Positions 52,833-61,567 of a DNA stretch of 64,000 bases are shown piece after piece. The DNA lies in NCBI GenBank assembly GCA_003712125.1, contig RHLF01000001.1, forward strand, positions 930,001 to 994,000, written 5' to 3'. The number at the start of each line of letters is the position of its first letter. The stretch's first letter is position 1. The position numbers and the translations under genes are program-made. The notes under the pieces were generated by a model. It did not search any database. It saw only the letters and a program-made list of their open reading frames with translations, and was not told the DNA's origin. The stretch is from Allomuricauda sp. (lineage in GTDB: Bacteria; Bacteroidota; Bacteroidia; Flavobacteriales; Flavobacteriaceae).

Positions 52833-55800
52833 TTATACTACTACTGTATTTATTTCCTTGTTTATATATACCAAGACCTTTTGGTCAATAGGATGCCCCA
52901 TTTTAGAAATGACATCAGCGTATTTCTCAATTTGATGCCTGTGGCTTTCCAAACGCCCTCCTGTCTTGAAATCGATAATAGAGACCTTGCCTTGGTCAAA
53001 AACAAGCCTATCAGGTCTTATTACCGAGCCGTCTTCTGTTAAGATTTCCGATTCATTTTTAGCATCTATGTGCTTCGCAAAGTAACGGCTTAGATTCTCA
53101 TTTTGGACGACCTTATAGAGTAAATTTTCAACTCCTTTGATTTCTTCACCTTTTAGCATCCCCTTTTCTGTATGCGTAGCTATAGCCTTAGAAATATCGT
53201 CTTCACAATGTATATCTGCCAAAAGGGAATGGACAAGATTTCCGAATAAAACAGAATCATCATTTTCTCGATCATAAGCTACTTCTTGCTTTGCTATTTC
53301 AATACTTGTCAAAAAGTTGTGGGCATTCCCATAGCCAATGACGCTTTGTTGGCCAATGGGCATGGTTTCTTTTGTCACCTCCAACCTTCCGAAGACCATT
53401 TCTGCCATCTCATCCTTGTTAAAACCAACAGTTTGTAAGTACCGCCCAATCAGTGTTGCATAAGAAATCTGTTCTGACTGTTCTGCCGTAGGCGATGAGA
53501 TAATATAGAGCCCCTTTACAGCCCTGGTTAGGGCAACATAAAGCACATTGAAATCATCAAGAGTCGACTTTTCATTCTCACTGTCATGAGCCGCTGCCGC
53601 TGCTTCAGAATAATAAGGCAAGAATCTATTATTGGTAGCCATGAGTGCCTCGAATCCTGAATGTTCATCAGGAGCTACAGGAACCCAAATTTCACCCTGC
53701 TTTCGGCTATCATTTATGCGTTCATCAGCAAAAGGAAAAATTACAAAAGGGAACTCCAAACCTTTTGATTTATGAATGGTCATTATTTTGACCGCATTCA
53801 TATTTTCAGGCATTGGGAGGGCCAATTTCGATTTCTTAAGATGCCAATACTCTAGAAATCCGTGTATACCAGCCGTGCTTGTTTTTTCATACTCAACTAT
53901 GGCATCTAAAAATGCCATCACATAAGCATTTGAGTCGGAAATCAAGTTGAGCTTATTGAGTAATGTTTCAACGATATCCAAGGTTCCCAAAAACTTTAAC
54001 GAAGCAATTTCAACACCATAATTGTCCCTCAAATAGTCGGAAATCTTATCGGCATGCAATGCCATGGTATCGTGGATATTTACAGAATCCTTCAGGAGGA
54101 AGGATAGAATTGCAAAGGCATATTCTTTTTCCAAAGGATTGAGTATGAAATGCAGGAAGGAAATTAGAAAATCAACAATTTCATTGTTTTCCAAGAGCAG
54201 TCCTTCAGCAGAAATTACCGGAACCTCGTTTTCGATGAGGTATTCCGCCACTATATGTTCATTTCTCTTGTTGCGCACCAAAATGCAAATTGCTGCGTGT
54301 GGATGGCCATGACCTATGATTTCTTGAATCGAGGACAAGGTCTTCTCACAATGCGGATGCGGCTCCCTACCAGTTTCATTTGCTATAAGGGCAATCTTTA
54401 CCACACCGCCCTTTTTGTGGTTGGTTTCTTGTTGACTTGCTTCAGCATAAAGTTTTTGTGCAGCTTCATTTTGCATTGCCTTGGCAACGAAGGAGAAAAA
54501 ATGGTTGTTGAAAGTGATGATTTCATCATGGCTGCGCCAGTTTTTTTGGAGCTTTTCAACCTGAGGGGTAATCGTGAACGGATTTTTTAATCCATAGACC
54601 AGGTTCTTGAATTGCTGCGGTTCCCCTCCTCGCCATCTATAGATAGATTGCTTTACATCACCCACCAAAAGCAACGACCCAGGTTGCCCGAAGTCATTTG
54701 CACTTTCTAAGGCATGGCCGATTAGGGGAATAAGATTTTCCCACTGCAAAACAGAGGTATCTTGGAACTCATCAATGAAATAATGCCGGTAACGTTCGCC
54801 CATGCGTTCGTAGATATAGGGTATGGGCTGTTTTTTTATTTCTCTGGAAATAAGTTCGTTGAATTCATTGATGGTTAAAAAAGCATTTTCCTCTTTTAGC
54901 GTTTCGATTTCCCTTTGAATTTCTGCGATTAAGGCCAAGGGGGTAATTTTACCGAGAAATTTTTGCAGCATTACTTTTTTATGGAACTCACCTTTTATGT
55001 TTTGGTACAGCGCGAGTAGTACCCTTGAAAGTTCGCCCGTTTCTTTTTGAATACTTGCTTTTATGACGCCCCTGTTGTCTCGCAGGTTATTTTCAATAGC
55101 GTTCTTATAAAGTTTCTCGGGTTTTGCCTCACCCTCAAGGTGCATTTTAAAGTGGTTTGGAATGGTGCCTCTTGAAAAGTCTTCTAGATCGAAACCCAAA
55201 CGCGATATTTCAGAAAAAGCGGTTTCGGCCTCATTTTTTATAATTGCCTCAATGGAGCGAATTTTGTTTTCCAGTTCTTTTCGAAGCTCAAGAAAATCAG
55301 CTGTCTCTTTCGTAGCGAGTGATTTTAAGTGCGTGTTGTGGTTTTCTTGATATATTAATTTTCCAATTTCTTTCATGTCGAAAGAAATATTCCAACTTTT
55401 CCCTTCATCAATTTTTTGAAAGGCAAATTCTACCAATAGTGATGTTAGTGTTTTATTGGTACCTGCTTTTTCAAGTACGCGATTTACAGCCTTGCCCAAC
55501 ACATAATCGGTGTCGAGTTCAACTTCAAAGTTTTGGGAGATATTGAGGTCTTTGGCAAAGGTTCGAATCAATCGGTAATTGAACGCATCAATGGTAGACA
55601 CATCAAAAAAGGCATAGTTGTGAAGTAAGCTTTGCAATGTCTTTTTCGAGAGTTCCGCCAATTCTTCCGCATTCAGCTTTAGTGCGTCGGCGACCTCATT
55701 AAATAGGGTGTCTTGAGAGGTGGTGTTTTGTGTCGAGGCGAAGGAAGAAAGACTGAAGAGAATACGCTGTTTCATTTCGGCAACTGCCTTGTTGGTGAAG

Positions 55801-55928
55801 GTAAGGGCCAAAAGGTTTCTGAAATTTTGTGGCGAACGATTTTTTAATAGTACCAAAAGGTAGGCCTTCGTAAGTTGATAGGTTTTCCCGGTACCGGCAG
55901 AGGCACTTAGTATTTTAAAATTTACCAT
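52833..55928 (-). CDS. UvrD/RecB-type helicase-nuclease (AddA-like)
   Basis: A 1031-residue superfamily-1A helicase with a C-terminal nuclease domain. Walker A is [18 protein letters not shown] (residues 7-24), motif II is FIDEFQDTS (about 390), motif III region [18 protein letters not shown] (about 425), and motif VI is [12 protein letters not shown]. The nuclease core is in the C-terminal ~170 residues ([19 protein letters not shown] and [10 protein letters not shown]). With the AddB-like protein this should form an AddAB-type double-strand-break processing enzyme. The ATG at 55928 is used instead of a TTG two codons earlier. Confidence 0.9.
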   Translation of the reverse strand: MVNFKILSASAGTGKTYQLTKAYLLVLLKNRSPQNFRNLLALTFTNKAVAEMKQRILFSLSSFASTQNTTSQDTLFNEVADALKLNAEELAELSKKTLQSLLHNYAFFDVSTIDAFNYRLIRTFAKDLNISQNFEVELDTDYVLGKAVNRVLEKAGTNKTLTSLLVEFAFQKIDEGKSWNISFDMKEIGKLIYQENHNTHLKSLATKETADFLELRKELENKIRSIEAIIKNEAETAFSEISRLGFDLEDFSRGTIPNHFKMHLEGEAKPEKLYKNAIENNLRDNRGVIKASIQKETGELSRVLLALYQNIKGEFHKKVMLQKFLGKITPLALIAEIQREIETLKEENAFLTINEFNELISREIKKQPIPYIYERMGERYRHYFIDEFQDTSVLQWENLIPLIGHALESANDFGQPGSLLLVGDVKQSIYRWRGGEPQQFKNLVYGLKNPFTITPQVEKLQKNWRSHDEIITFNNHFFSFVAKAMQNEAAQKLYAEASQQETNHKKGGVVKIALIANETGREPHPHCEKTLSSIQEIIGHGHPHAAICILVRNKRNEHIVAEYLIENEVPVISAEGLLLENNEIVDFLISFLHFILNPLEKEYAFAILSFLLKDSVNIHDTMALHADKISDYLRDNYGVEIASLKFLGTLDIVETLLNKLNLISDSNAYVMAFLDAIVEYEKTSTAGIHGFLEYWHLKKSKLALPMPENMNAVKIMTIHKSKGLEFPFVIFPFADERINDSRKQGEIWVPVAPDEHSGFEALMATNNRFLPYYSEAAAAAHDSENEKSTLDDFNVLYVALTRAVKGLYIISSPTAEQSEQISYATLIGRYLQTVGFNKDEMAEMVFGRLEVTKETMPIGQQSVIGYGNAHNFLTSIEIAKQEVAYDRENDDSVLFGNLVHSLLADIHCEDDISKAIATHTEKGMLKGEEIKGVENLLYKVVQNENLSRYFAKHIDAKNESEILTEDGSVIRPDRLVFDQGKVSIIDFKTGGRLESHRHQIEKYADVISKMGHPIDQKVLVYINKEINTVVV

Positions 55929-55942
55929 GCTCAAAACACCTA

Positions 55943-55950
55943 CAAAGTTA
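55943..55950 (-). promoter_or_regulatory. Candidate -7 element for the addA-like/kbl operon
   Basis: TAACTTTG on the minus strand matches TAnnTTTG exactly, 15 bases upstream of the start codon. The -33 region reads GTT/TTA at the right distance instead of TTG. Confidence 0.45.
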
Positions 55951-56004
55951 GAAATCTTAGAATCTTCTTAACGTACTAAACCAGGCTTTTAAATGCTAAA
56001 ACCG

Positions 56005-56012
56005 TATTTTTG
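56005..56012 (+). promoter_or_regulatory. Candidate -7 element for sodA
   Basis: TATTTTTG matches the -7 consensus exactly, 33 bases before the sodA start codon. No TTG is found at -33, so the assignment is tentative. Confidence 0.4.
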
Positions 56013-56045
56013 GGGTCATTGAACAATTAATTAAAAACAGAAAAA

Positions 56046-56654
56046 ATGGCTTTTGAATTACCCAATTTGTCCTATGCATATGATGCATTGGAACCTCATA
56101 TTGATGCCAGAACGATGGAAATACATCACACCAAACACCATAATGGCTATACGACAAAATTAAACGGCGCAATTGCCGGAACTGATTTAGAAGGAAAGAC
56201 AATAGAAGATATATTGTCGAATCTTGACATGTCAAATGGAGCGGTTCGGAATAACGGTGGTGGGTTTTATAACCATACGCTATTTTGGTCAATTATGTCT
56301 CCTGATGGTGGTGGAAGCCCTGCGGGTGAGCTGGAAAGCGCCATTAATGATGCTTTTGGATCTTTTGATGCATTCAAAGAAAAGTTTAGTGCAGCTGCGG
56401 GCACTAGATTCGGATCAGGTTGGGCTTGGCTTTGTGTCCAAAAAGGAGGCAAACTCGAAATCTGCTCAACACCAAATCAAGATAATCCTTTGATGCCCGA
56501 TACAGGTTGTGGAGGACACCCAATTTTGGCCTTGGATGTTTGGGAGCATGCCTATTATTTGAACTATCAAAACAGACGCCCAGATTATGTGGCAGCATTT
56601 TTTAATGTTATTGATTGGGGAGAAGTGGCAAAAAAATACGAAGAGGGAAAATAA
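56046..56654 (+). CDS. sodA: Superoxide dismutase (Mn/Fe type)
   Basis: Converts superoxide to oxygen and hydrogen peroxide in the cytoplasm. The 202-residue protein has the metal ligands His27 ([11 protein letters not shown]), His77 (FYNHTLFW), Asp164 and His168 ([11 protein letters not shown]). The Gln at position 145 ([10 protein letters not shown]) is in the place that usually points to Mn or cambialistic use, but metal choice cannot be settled from sequence. A strong terminator follows. Confidence 0.95.
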   Translation: MAFELPNLSYAYDALEPHIDARTMEIHHTKHHNGYTTKLNGAIAGTDLEGKTIEDILSNLDMSNGAVRNNGGGFYNHTLFWSIMSPDGGGSPAGELESAINDAFGSFDAFKEKFSAAAGTRFGSGWAWLCVQKGGKLEICSTPNQDNPLMPDTGCGGHPILALDVWEHAYYLNYQNRRPDYVAAFFNVIDWGEVAKKYEEGK

Positions 56655-56674
56655 GTTACACGCTTTATACGGAT

Positions 56675-56708
56675 AAAAAAGGCGCACCTGCATGGGTGCG
56701 CCTTTTTT
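56675..56708. terminator. Intrinsic terminator after sodA (possibly bidirectional)
   Basis: GGCGCACC (56681-56688) pairs with GGTGCGCC (56695-56702), extended by six A-T pairs. The flanking A and T runs make it a terminator on either strand. It follows the sodA stop by 20 bases. Confidence 0.88.
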
Positions 56709-56726
56709 ATGTCATATGTTCAAATA

Positions 56727-56797
56727 GAAAAGGGCGGGGAAGCCCCCACCCTTTTCGTCCCAAATCTTACCATAAACTTAACCTACTTATGCTATGG
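56727..56797. repeat. Hairpin-plus-39-nt module, copy 1
   Basis: A hairpin (GAAAAGGG...CCCTTTTC, 56727-56756, with one C-A mismatch and an inner GGGG/CCCC) is followed at 56759-56797 by a 39-base segment that begins CCCAAATCTTACCAT and ends CTTATGCTATGG. It is one of three such units in the 650-bp sodA-purF gap. Confidence 0.85.
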
Positions 56798-56921
56798 CAA
56801 AACTAAATTACTGGTATTGTGGGAAATAACAAAAGAATTTTAGGAAATTTTTGTTATCTCGAAGCGTTTCTGACAGAAAATTCTTATTGGAAATTGGGTT
56901 AAATTATTGGCTATCAAACAT

Positions 56922-56991
56922 AAAGAAGGCGGAGTTGCCTCCGCCTTCTTTCCCCAAATCTTACCATGAACTTAACCTACTTATGCTATGG
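56922..56991. repeat. Hairpin-plus-39-nt module, copy 2
   Basis: A hairpin (GAAGGCGGAG with CTCCGCCTTC, 56922-56951 including A-T extension) is followed at 56953-56991 by the 39-base segment, differing from copy 1 only by A to G after CCAT. Hairpin loops and stems are not the same sequence as in the other copies. Confidence 0.85.
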
Positions 56992-57134
56992 TTCTCCAAA
57001 TGTATTTCAACAGTTTCTAATGTTAAAAGCTTTTAGATAAACGTCCCTTTAATCGGTTGAAATACCCTTCCACAAAAAGGCCCTATAAAAGATCAGGAAA
57101 AGGAGTACAAAATTTGTATCGAATTACAAGAAAT

Positions 57135-57205
57135 AAAAAAGGTGGAGTATGCTCCACCTTTTTTGCCCCAAATCTTACCATGAACTTAACCTACTTATGC
57201 TATGG
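57135..57205. repeat. Hairpin-plus-39-nt module, copy 3
   Basis: A hairpin (AAAAAAGGTGGAG with CTCCACCTTTTTT, 57135-57164) is followed at 57167-57205 by the 39-base segment, identical to copy 2. Copies are spaced 194 and 214 bases apart start to start; the bases between show no strong similarity. The rest of the gap, 56655-57307, shows no other gene or motif to me. Confidence 0.85.
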
Positions 57206-57307
57206 CAGTACTAAAAATAAACGGCGGGTATTGGTAAAGCGGCAAAAAGACGGCAAAACGCCATTTTTGTCGATGAAAGGTAAATTTTTTGGGTTGAAAG
57301 GCATTTT

Positions 57308-59206
57308 TTAGTAGGCCCTCTGGTTCTTCCCTTCGTAAAAATTGATAAAAGCACGATTCACGACACGGTTGCCACCTGGCGTTGGGTAGTCACCGGTAAA
57401 ATACCAATCCCCCAAATTTTTTGGACAGGCGCGATGTAAATTTTCGATCGTCTGATAAATAATTTCTACCTCGGCTTTGATGCCAGACGGACTCAAAATA
57501 TCAGCTATTTTAGCCGATATTTGATCCGGAGTGAAGGGTTCGTAAAGTTCTTTGACATAGTTAATGACTTCAACATCCTTCTTGTTGACTTGTTGGATAC
57601 ATTTTTTATAAATGTCTTCAATGACACCTTCGGTTCCCATTTCCTTATGCAATGCCAAAGCCGCACGAAAGGCAACGAAGTCTTCGAGTTTGGCCATATC
57701 AATTCCATAGCAATCGGGAAAACGAATTTGGGGTGCAGATGAGACTACTACTATTTTTTTAGGCGAAAGCCTATCAAGCATTCTCAAAATACTCTTTTTA
57801 AGTGTGGTTCCCCGTACGATGCTATCATCAATAATAACAAGATTGTCATCTTGTCCCACAGATCCATAGGAGATATCATAGACATGTTCAACCAAGTCAT
57901 CCCTACTACTATCTTGCGTTATAAAGGTTCTTAACTTGGCATCTTTAATGGCCACTTTTTCTATTCGGGGCCTCACGTCAAGTATGTTGTGCAATTGCTC
58001 CTTGTCAATAGTTGCCCCAAGCTCTAAGATTTGTTCCTCTTTCTTTTTGTTCAAATAATTCTGGGCTTCTTTGACCATGCCAAAGAATGAGGTTTCGGCC
58101 GTATTGGGGATATATGAAAAGACGGTATTGATCAAATCTCCGTCAACGGCTTTTAATATTTGCGGAAATACGTATTTGCCTAGATTTTTTCGCTCATCAT
58201 ATATTTCCTTATCGCTGCCCCTTGAAAAGTAGATGCGCTCAAATGAGCATGCCCTTCTTTCGGTGGGTTCCAAAATTTGGTCAAAAGAGATTCCGCCACC
58301 TTTTTTGATGATCATTGCCTTGCCCGGATCGAGCTCACCTATGTCTTCATATTTCACATTGAAGACCGTTTGTATGGCAGGTCGTTCAGAAGCGACCACC
58401 GCAATCTCTTCATCCTTATAATAATAGGTAGGTCGAATTCCCGCCGGATCTCTTAGCACGAAAGCGTCGCCATGACCCAAGAGCCCAACCATGGCATAAC
58501 CACCATCCCAATTTTTAGCCGCTTTTCTTAATATTTTGGCAATATTGAGACGCTCTGCAATGAGAGGTGACGCCTCCCTTTTATTAAATCCTTCTTTCTT
58601 TATTTCTTTATAGAGTTTGGCAACTGCATCGTCTAAAAAATGCCCAATTTTTTCCATGACCGTAATCGTATCGGCATGTTCTTTGGGATGCTGACCCAGT
58701 CCAACGAGGTTGTCAAATAGCTCGTCAACATTGGTCATATTAAAATTTCCAGCGACAATTAGATTTCGATGCATCCAGTTGTTTTGTCTCAAGAACGGAT
58801 GTACGCTTTCAATACTATTCTTGCCAAAGGTGCCATAGCGTACATGCCCTAACAAAAGCTCACCGATATAAGGGATCTCTTTTTTTTGGAGTGCAACGTT
58901 ATCCCAATACTGTGGATTTTCAGCAATCGTTGTATTGATACGACCATTAATTTGCTTGAAAATGTCTTGAATGGGCTGTTGCTCTACCGAACGAATACGA
59001 CTCATGTAGCGTTGGCCAGGAGCCATGTCTAATTTAATACTGGCAAATCCAGCACCATCTTGACCACGATTGTGCTGTTTTTCCATCATCAGGTACATTT
59101 TATTCACACCATAAAAAGCTGTACCATATTTTTCCTTATAATATTCCAAAGGCTTTAGAAGCCTAATTAAAGAAATACCACATTCGTGCTTGATTGCATC
59201 ACTCAT
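57308..59206 (-). CDS. purF: Amidophosphoribosyltransferase
   Basis: First committed step of purine synthesis: makes phosphoribosylamine from PRPP and glutamine. The 632-residue protein is clearly longer than the ~500-residue E. coli enzyme, with extra sequence inside the glutaminase half (about 60-240) and at the C-terminus. The glutaminase Cys is residue 9 (KHECGISLIRL). The PRPP-binding motif VIIDDSIVRGTTLKKS and the ERIYFSRGSD stretch are intact. It starts just after a terminator that ends the PfkB gene and converges with sodA across the repeat region. Confidence 0.92.
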   Translation of the reverse strand: MSDAIKHECGISLIRLLKPLEYYKEKYGTAFYGVNKMYLMMEKQHNRGQDGAGFASIKLDMAPGQRYMSRIRSVEQQPIQDIFKQINGRINTTIAENPQYWDNVALQKKEIPYIGELLLGHVRYGTFGKNSIESVHPFLRQNNWMHRNLIVAGNFNMTNVDELFDNLVGLGQHPKEHADTITVMEKIGHFLDDAVAKLYKEIKKEGFNKREASPLIAERLNIAKILRKAAKNWDGGYAMVGLLGHGDAFVLRDPAGIRPTYYYKDEEIAVVASERPAIQTVFNVKYEDIGELDPGKAMIIKKGGGISFDQILEPTERRACSFERIYFSRGSDKEIYDERKNLGKYVFPQILKAVDGDLINTVFSYIPNTAETSFFGMVKEAQNYLNKKKEEQILELGATIDKEQLHNILDVRPRIEKVAIKDAKLRTFITQDSSRDDLVEHVYDISYGSVGQDDNLVIIDDSIVRGTTLKKSILRMLDRLSPKKIVVVSSAPQIRFPDCYGIDMAKLEDFVAFRAALALHKEMGTEGVIEDIYKKCIQQVNKKDVEVINYVKELYEPFTPDQISAKIADILSPSGIKAEVEIIYQTIENLHRACPKNLGDWYFTGDYPTPGGNRVVNRAFINFYEGKNQRAY

Positions 59207-59211
59207 TTTAC

Positions 59212-59243
59212 CAAAAACAAAAAAGCCCTGTTTTTAGCAGGGC
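59212..59243 (-). terminator. Intrinsic terminator after the PfkB gene
   Basis: GCCCTG (59225-59230) pairs with CAGGGC (59238-59243) around a seven-base loop; on the minus strand the T run covers 59224-59212. The purF start codon lies 6 bases further on. Confidence 0.82.
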
Positions 59244-59249
59244 AGTTCA

Positions 59250-60176
59250 TTATTTTAAATCGATATCGAATTGTGTCAGTTTTTGAAACTGGGTCAATCT
59301 CATATTAACCTCTTCTTTTGTCAATCGTTTCATACGTTCCGTTCCAAACTCTTCGACACTGAAGGAGGCCAGATTCGAACCATGTATGATGGCTTTTTTT
59401 AAATTTTCAAAAGAAATATTTTTTGATTCGGCCAAAAAGCCTGCGAATCCACCTGCAAAAGTATCGCCAGCCCCCGTTGGATCAAATACCTCTTCCAAGG
59501 GTAGGGCTGGGGCAAAAAATACTTGGTCTTTATGAAACAAAAGCGCACCATGCTCACCTTTTTTGATCACCACGTATTGTGGCCCCATTTCATGAATTTT
59601 TGCCGCAGCCTTAACCAACGAATATTCGCTCGTCATTTGCCTGGCTTCTTCATCATTTATGGTTATGACATCGATATGTTGAATAACATCCATCAGTTCA
59701 TCCCAAGAGTTATCCATCCAAAAATTCATTGTGTCTAAAATGATAAGTTTTGGTCGTTCTGTCATTTGATTGATTACACTGAGCTGAATATTGGGGTGTA
59801 GATTTCCCAACATCACAACATCCGCATCCTTATAATCTTCAGGAACTATGGGGTCGAAATCAGCCAAAGTGTTTAATTCAGTCACTAAGGTATCCCTGCT
59901 GTTCATATCATTATGGTAGCGACCACTCCAAAAAAAGGTCTTTCCTCCTTTGACAATTTCCACACCTGATAAGTCGATGTTTCTAGAGGAGAGTAAATTT
60001 AGGTAGTCTTCAGGAAAGTCGTCTCCCACAACAGAGACGATTGCGCCATCAACCTTGAATTGTGAGGCGGCCAGACCAATGAACGTGGCTGCTCCGCCTA
60101 AGATTTTGTCTGTTTTTCCAAAAGGTGTTTCAATGGCGTCAAAGGCGAGTGTGCCAACAATCAAAAGTTTGCCCAT
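59250..60176 (-). CDS. PfkB-family carbohydrate/nucleoside kinase
   Basis: A 308-residue ribokinase-fold kinase. The C-terminal PfkB signature is clear: DPTGAGDTFAGGFAGFL (about 228-244) with the catalytic Asp in GAGD, and the N-terminal GGAATFIGLAASQF is the first family motif. The substrate (ribose, adenosine or other sugar) is not decided by sequence. The position next to purF and purN, both purine genes, makes a nucleoside or ribose role plausible. Confidence 0.85.
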   Translation of the reverse strand: MGKLLIVGTLAFDAIETPFGKTDKILGGAATFIGLAASQFKVDGAIVSVVGDDFPEDYLNLLSSRNIDLSGVEIVKGGKTFFWSGRYHNDMNSRDTLVTELNTLADFDPIVPEDYKDADVVMLGNLHPNIQLSVINQMTERPKLIILDTMNFWMDNSWDELMDVIQHIDVITINDEEARQMTSEYSLVKAAAKIHEMGPQYVVIKKGEHGALLFHKDQVFFAPALPLEEVFDPTGAGDTFAGGFAGFLAESKNISFENLKKAIIHGSNLASFSVEEFGTERMKRLTKEEVNMRLTQFQKLTQFDIDLK

Positions 60177-60192
60177 GCAGGAAATTTTGGTG

Positions 60193-60200
60193 CAAATATA
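60193..60200 (-). promoter_or_regulatory. Candidate -7 element for the PfkB gene
   Basis: TATATTTG on the minus strand matches TAnnTTTG and lies 17 bases upstream of the start codon. No good -33 element at 19-20 bp; read-through from purN-rnhA is also possible. Confidence 0.4.
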
Positions 60201-60215
60201 CCTTTATTTATAGAA

Positions 60216-60851
60216 CTATTTCCGTCCAAAATCTGCCGGAATTTCTCCCCAAGCTTTTGTCTCCCATTTTACGATTGGGGTGTTATGGCGATTCTTCTTT
60301 AACCATTGTTCAGCCCGATCGATAAGTTCGAAAAGATGATCGTTTTTTTTGCTCCTTTTTAGTTTGGTGCCGCATTTCTTTTTTTGAACCCAACCAATAG
60401 CAATTCGTGAGTCAGAGTAAATAATTCGACTGCTTTTTTTCTTTTTCAAAAATGCGAGTCCGTGCACCAGGGCCAAGAACTCCCCAATGTTGCTGGTACC
60501 CTCTTCAAACGGGCCTTGGTGAAATAGTCTTTTTTTGGTCTTGGTATCAACGCCTTGATATTCCATTTTTCCGGGATTGCCGCTTGAAGCTGCGTCAACG
60601 GAGATCGAATTGTAATTGGGGTCGCCAATTTTCAACAATTCTTGGGGGGTGAGTTCTGATTTTCCTTTCCGCTTGCCTTTATATTCGAGGTAATTTCCAT
60701 TAAAAGCCTTTTTGGCTTCTACAAATGAAGAAAACGATTTGTATTGGGCTCCTTTAACTCCATCAATTTGTGCCTTGCAATCATCCCATGATTCATAGAT
60801 TCCAGGCTTTTTCCCTTTCCATACAACATAAAACTTTGGTTTTTTAGCCAT
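60216..60851 (-). CDS. rnhA: Ribonuclease H1 with N-terminal viroplasmin/hybrid-binding domain
   Basis: Degrades the RNA strand of RNA-DNA hybrids. The 211-residue protein has an N-terminal hybrid-binding (viroplasmin-like) domain (KFYVVWKGKKPGIYESWDDC...YKSFSSFVEAKKAF, residues 5-50) and a C-terminal RNase H domain with the acidic active site in ISVDAASSGNPG, TSNIGEFLALV and YSDSRIAIGWV. The start overlaps the end of purN by 8 bp, so the two are coupled. Confidence 0.92.
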   Translation of the reverse strand: MAKKPKFYVVWKGKKPGIYESWDDCKAQIDGVKGAQYKSFSSFVEAKKAFNGNYLEYKGKRKGKSELTPQELLKIGDPNYNSISVDAASSGNPGKMEYQGVDTKTKKRLFHQGPFEEGTSNIGEFLALVHGLAFLKKKKSSRIIYSDSRIAIGWVQKKKCGTKLKRSKKNDHLFELIDRAEQWLKKNRHNTPIVKWETKAWGEIPADFGRK

Positions 60852-61410
60852 CCTGCAACAATTTATGGATGACCTCAGGATAGTGCTTGTATTCTAACTC
60901 GTGAACTTTGGCTGCAATTGCATCTATGGTATCATCAACATGGACTTTTGTTGATGCCTGAAATAGAATACTTCCCTTATCATATTCCTCATTCACCAAA
61001 TGGATGGTAATACCGGTTTCAGAATCACCACTCTCCTTAACGGCCTGGTGAACATGATTGCCATACATGCCTTTTCCACCAAATTTGGGCAGCAAAGCGG
61101 GATGAACATTTACAATTTTCTCAGGAAAGGTGTGCACCCATTCCAATGGGATTTTCCACAAAAAACCAGCTAAGATGATCAAATCTGGGTTTTCACATTT
61201 GATAAAATTCAAAACCTTATCTGATTTGAAGGCTGATTTGTTGAAATAAAAAGCGGGAATTTGGAGTTGATCACACCGGTTTAAAACACCAGCATTGGAT
61301 TTGTTGCTTAGAACGCAGACAACGGAAACCGCAGCGTCATGTTCAAAATAGCGGATAATGTTTTCGGCGTTTGTGCCGGACCCTGACGCGAGTATTATCA
61401 GTTTTTTCAT
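60844..61410 (-). CDS. purN: Phosphoribosylglycinamide formyltransferase
   Basis: Third-step purine enzyme that formylates GAR using 10-formyl-tetrahydrofolate. The 188-residue protein starts with the GSGTNAENII phosphoribosyl-binding loop and has the NVHPALLPKFGGKGMYG motif with the catalytic Asn-His pair. It is divergent from acpP; 157 bp separate the starts. Two purine genes, purN and purF, in one leftward run with rnhA and a PfkB kinase suggest a loose purine/nucleotide neighbourhood. Confidence 0.95.
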   Translation of the reverse strand: MKKLIILASGSGTNAENIIRYFEHDAAVSVVCVLSNKSNAGVLNRCDQLQIPAFYFNKSAFKSDKVLNFIKCENPDLIILAGFLWKIPLEWVHTFPEKIVNVHPALLPKFGGKGMYGNHVHQAVKESGDSETGITIHLVNEEYDKGSILFQASTKVHVDDTIDAIAAKVHELEYKHYPEVIHKLLQDG

Positions 61411-61507
61411 GTTAATTTTGCAGCAACCTGAAGGGTTTCGAGTAAAACGCTAAGGTATGAACTAAGCGATTAAACCAGTTATTCTCAGCACATTTTATCG
61501 ACAAATG

Positions 61508-61537
61508 GTGTATTTAATCCAAAGTTTGTTATTTTTG
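61508..61537 (+). promoter_or_regulatory. Candidate promoter for acpP
   Basis: TATTTTTG (61530-61537) matches the -7 box exactly. GTG at 61508-61510 is 19 bp upstream, one base off TTG. The leader before the acpP ATG would be about 24 nt. Confidence 0.5.
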
Positions 61538-61567
61538 CCCACGATTAAATTTTAAACCAATAGAACT

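Noticed and set aside
47407-55928. AddAB-like genes and recJ as parts of an anti-phage defence island
   Set aside because: No defence-type neighbours, integrase or mobile element are present; these are standard repair genes in a core-gene setting.
56759-57205. Three near-identical 39-base repeats could be read as a small CRISPR array
   Set aside because: Start-to-start spacing is 194-214 bases, leaving inter-repeat stretches far longer than CRISPR spacers, each repeat has its own unrelated hairpin, and there is no cas gene in the window.
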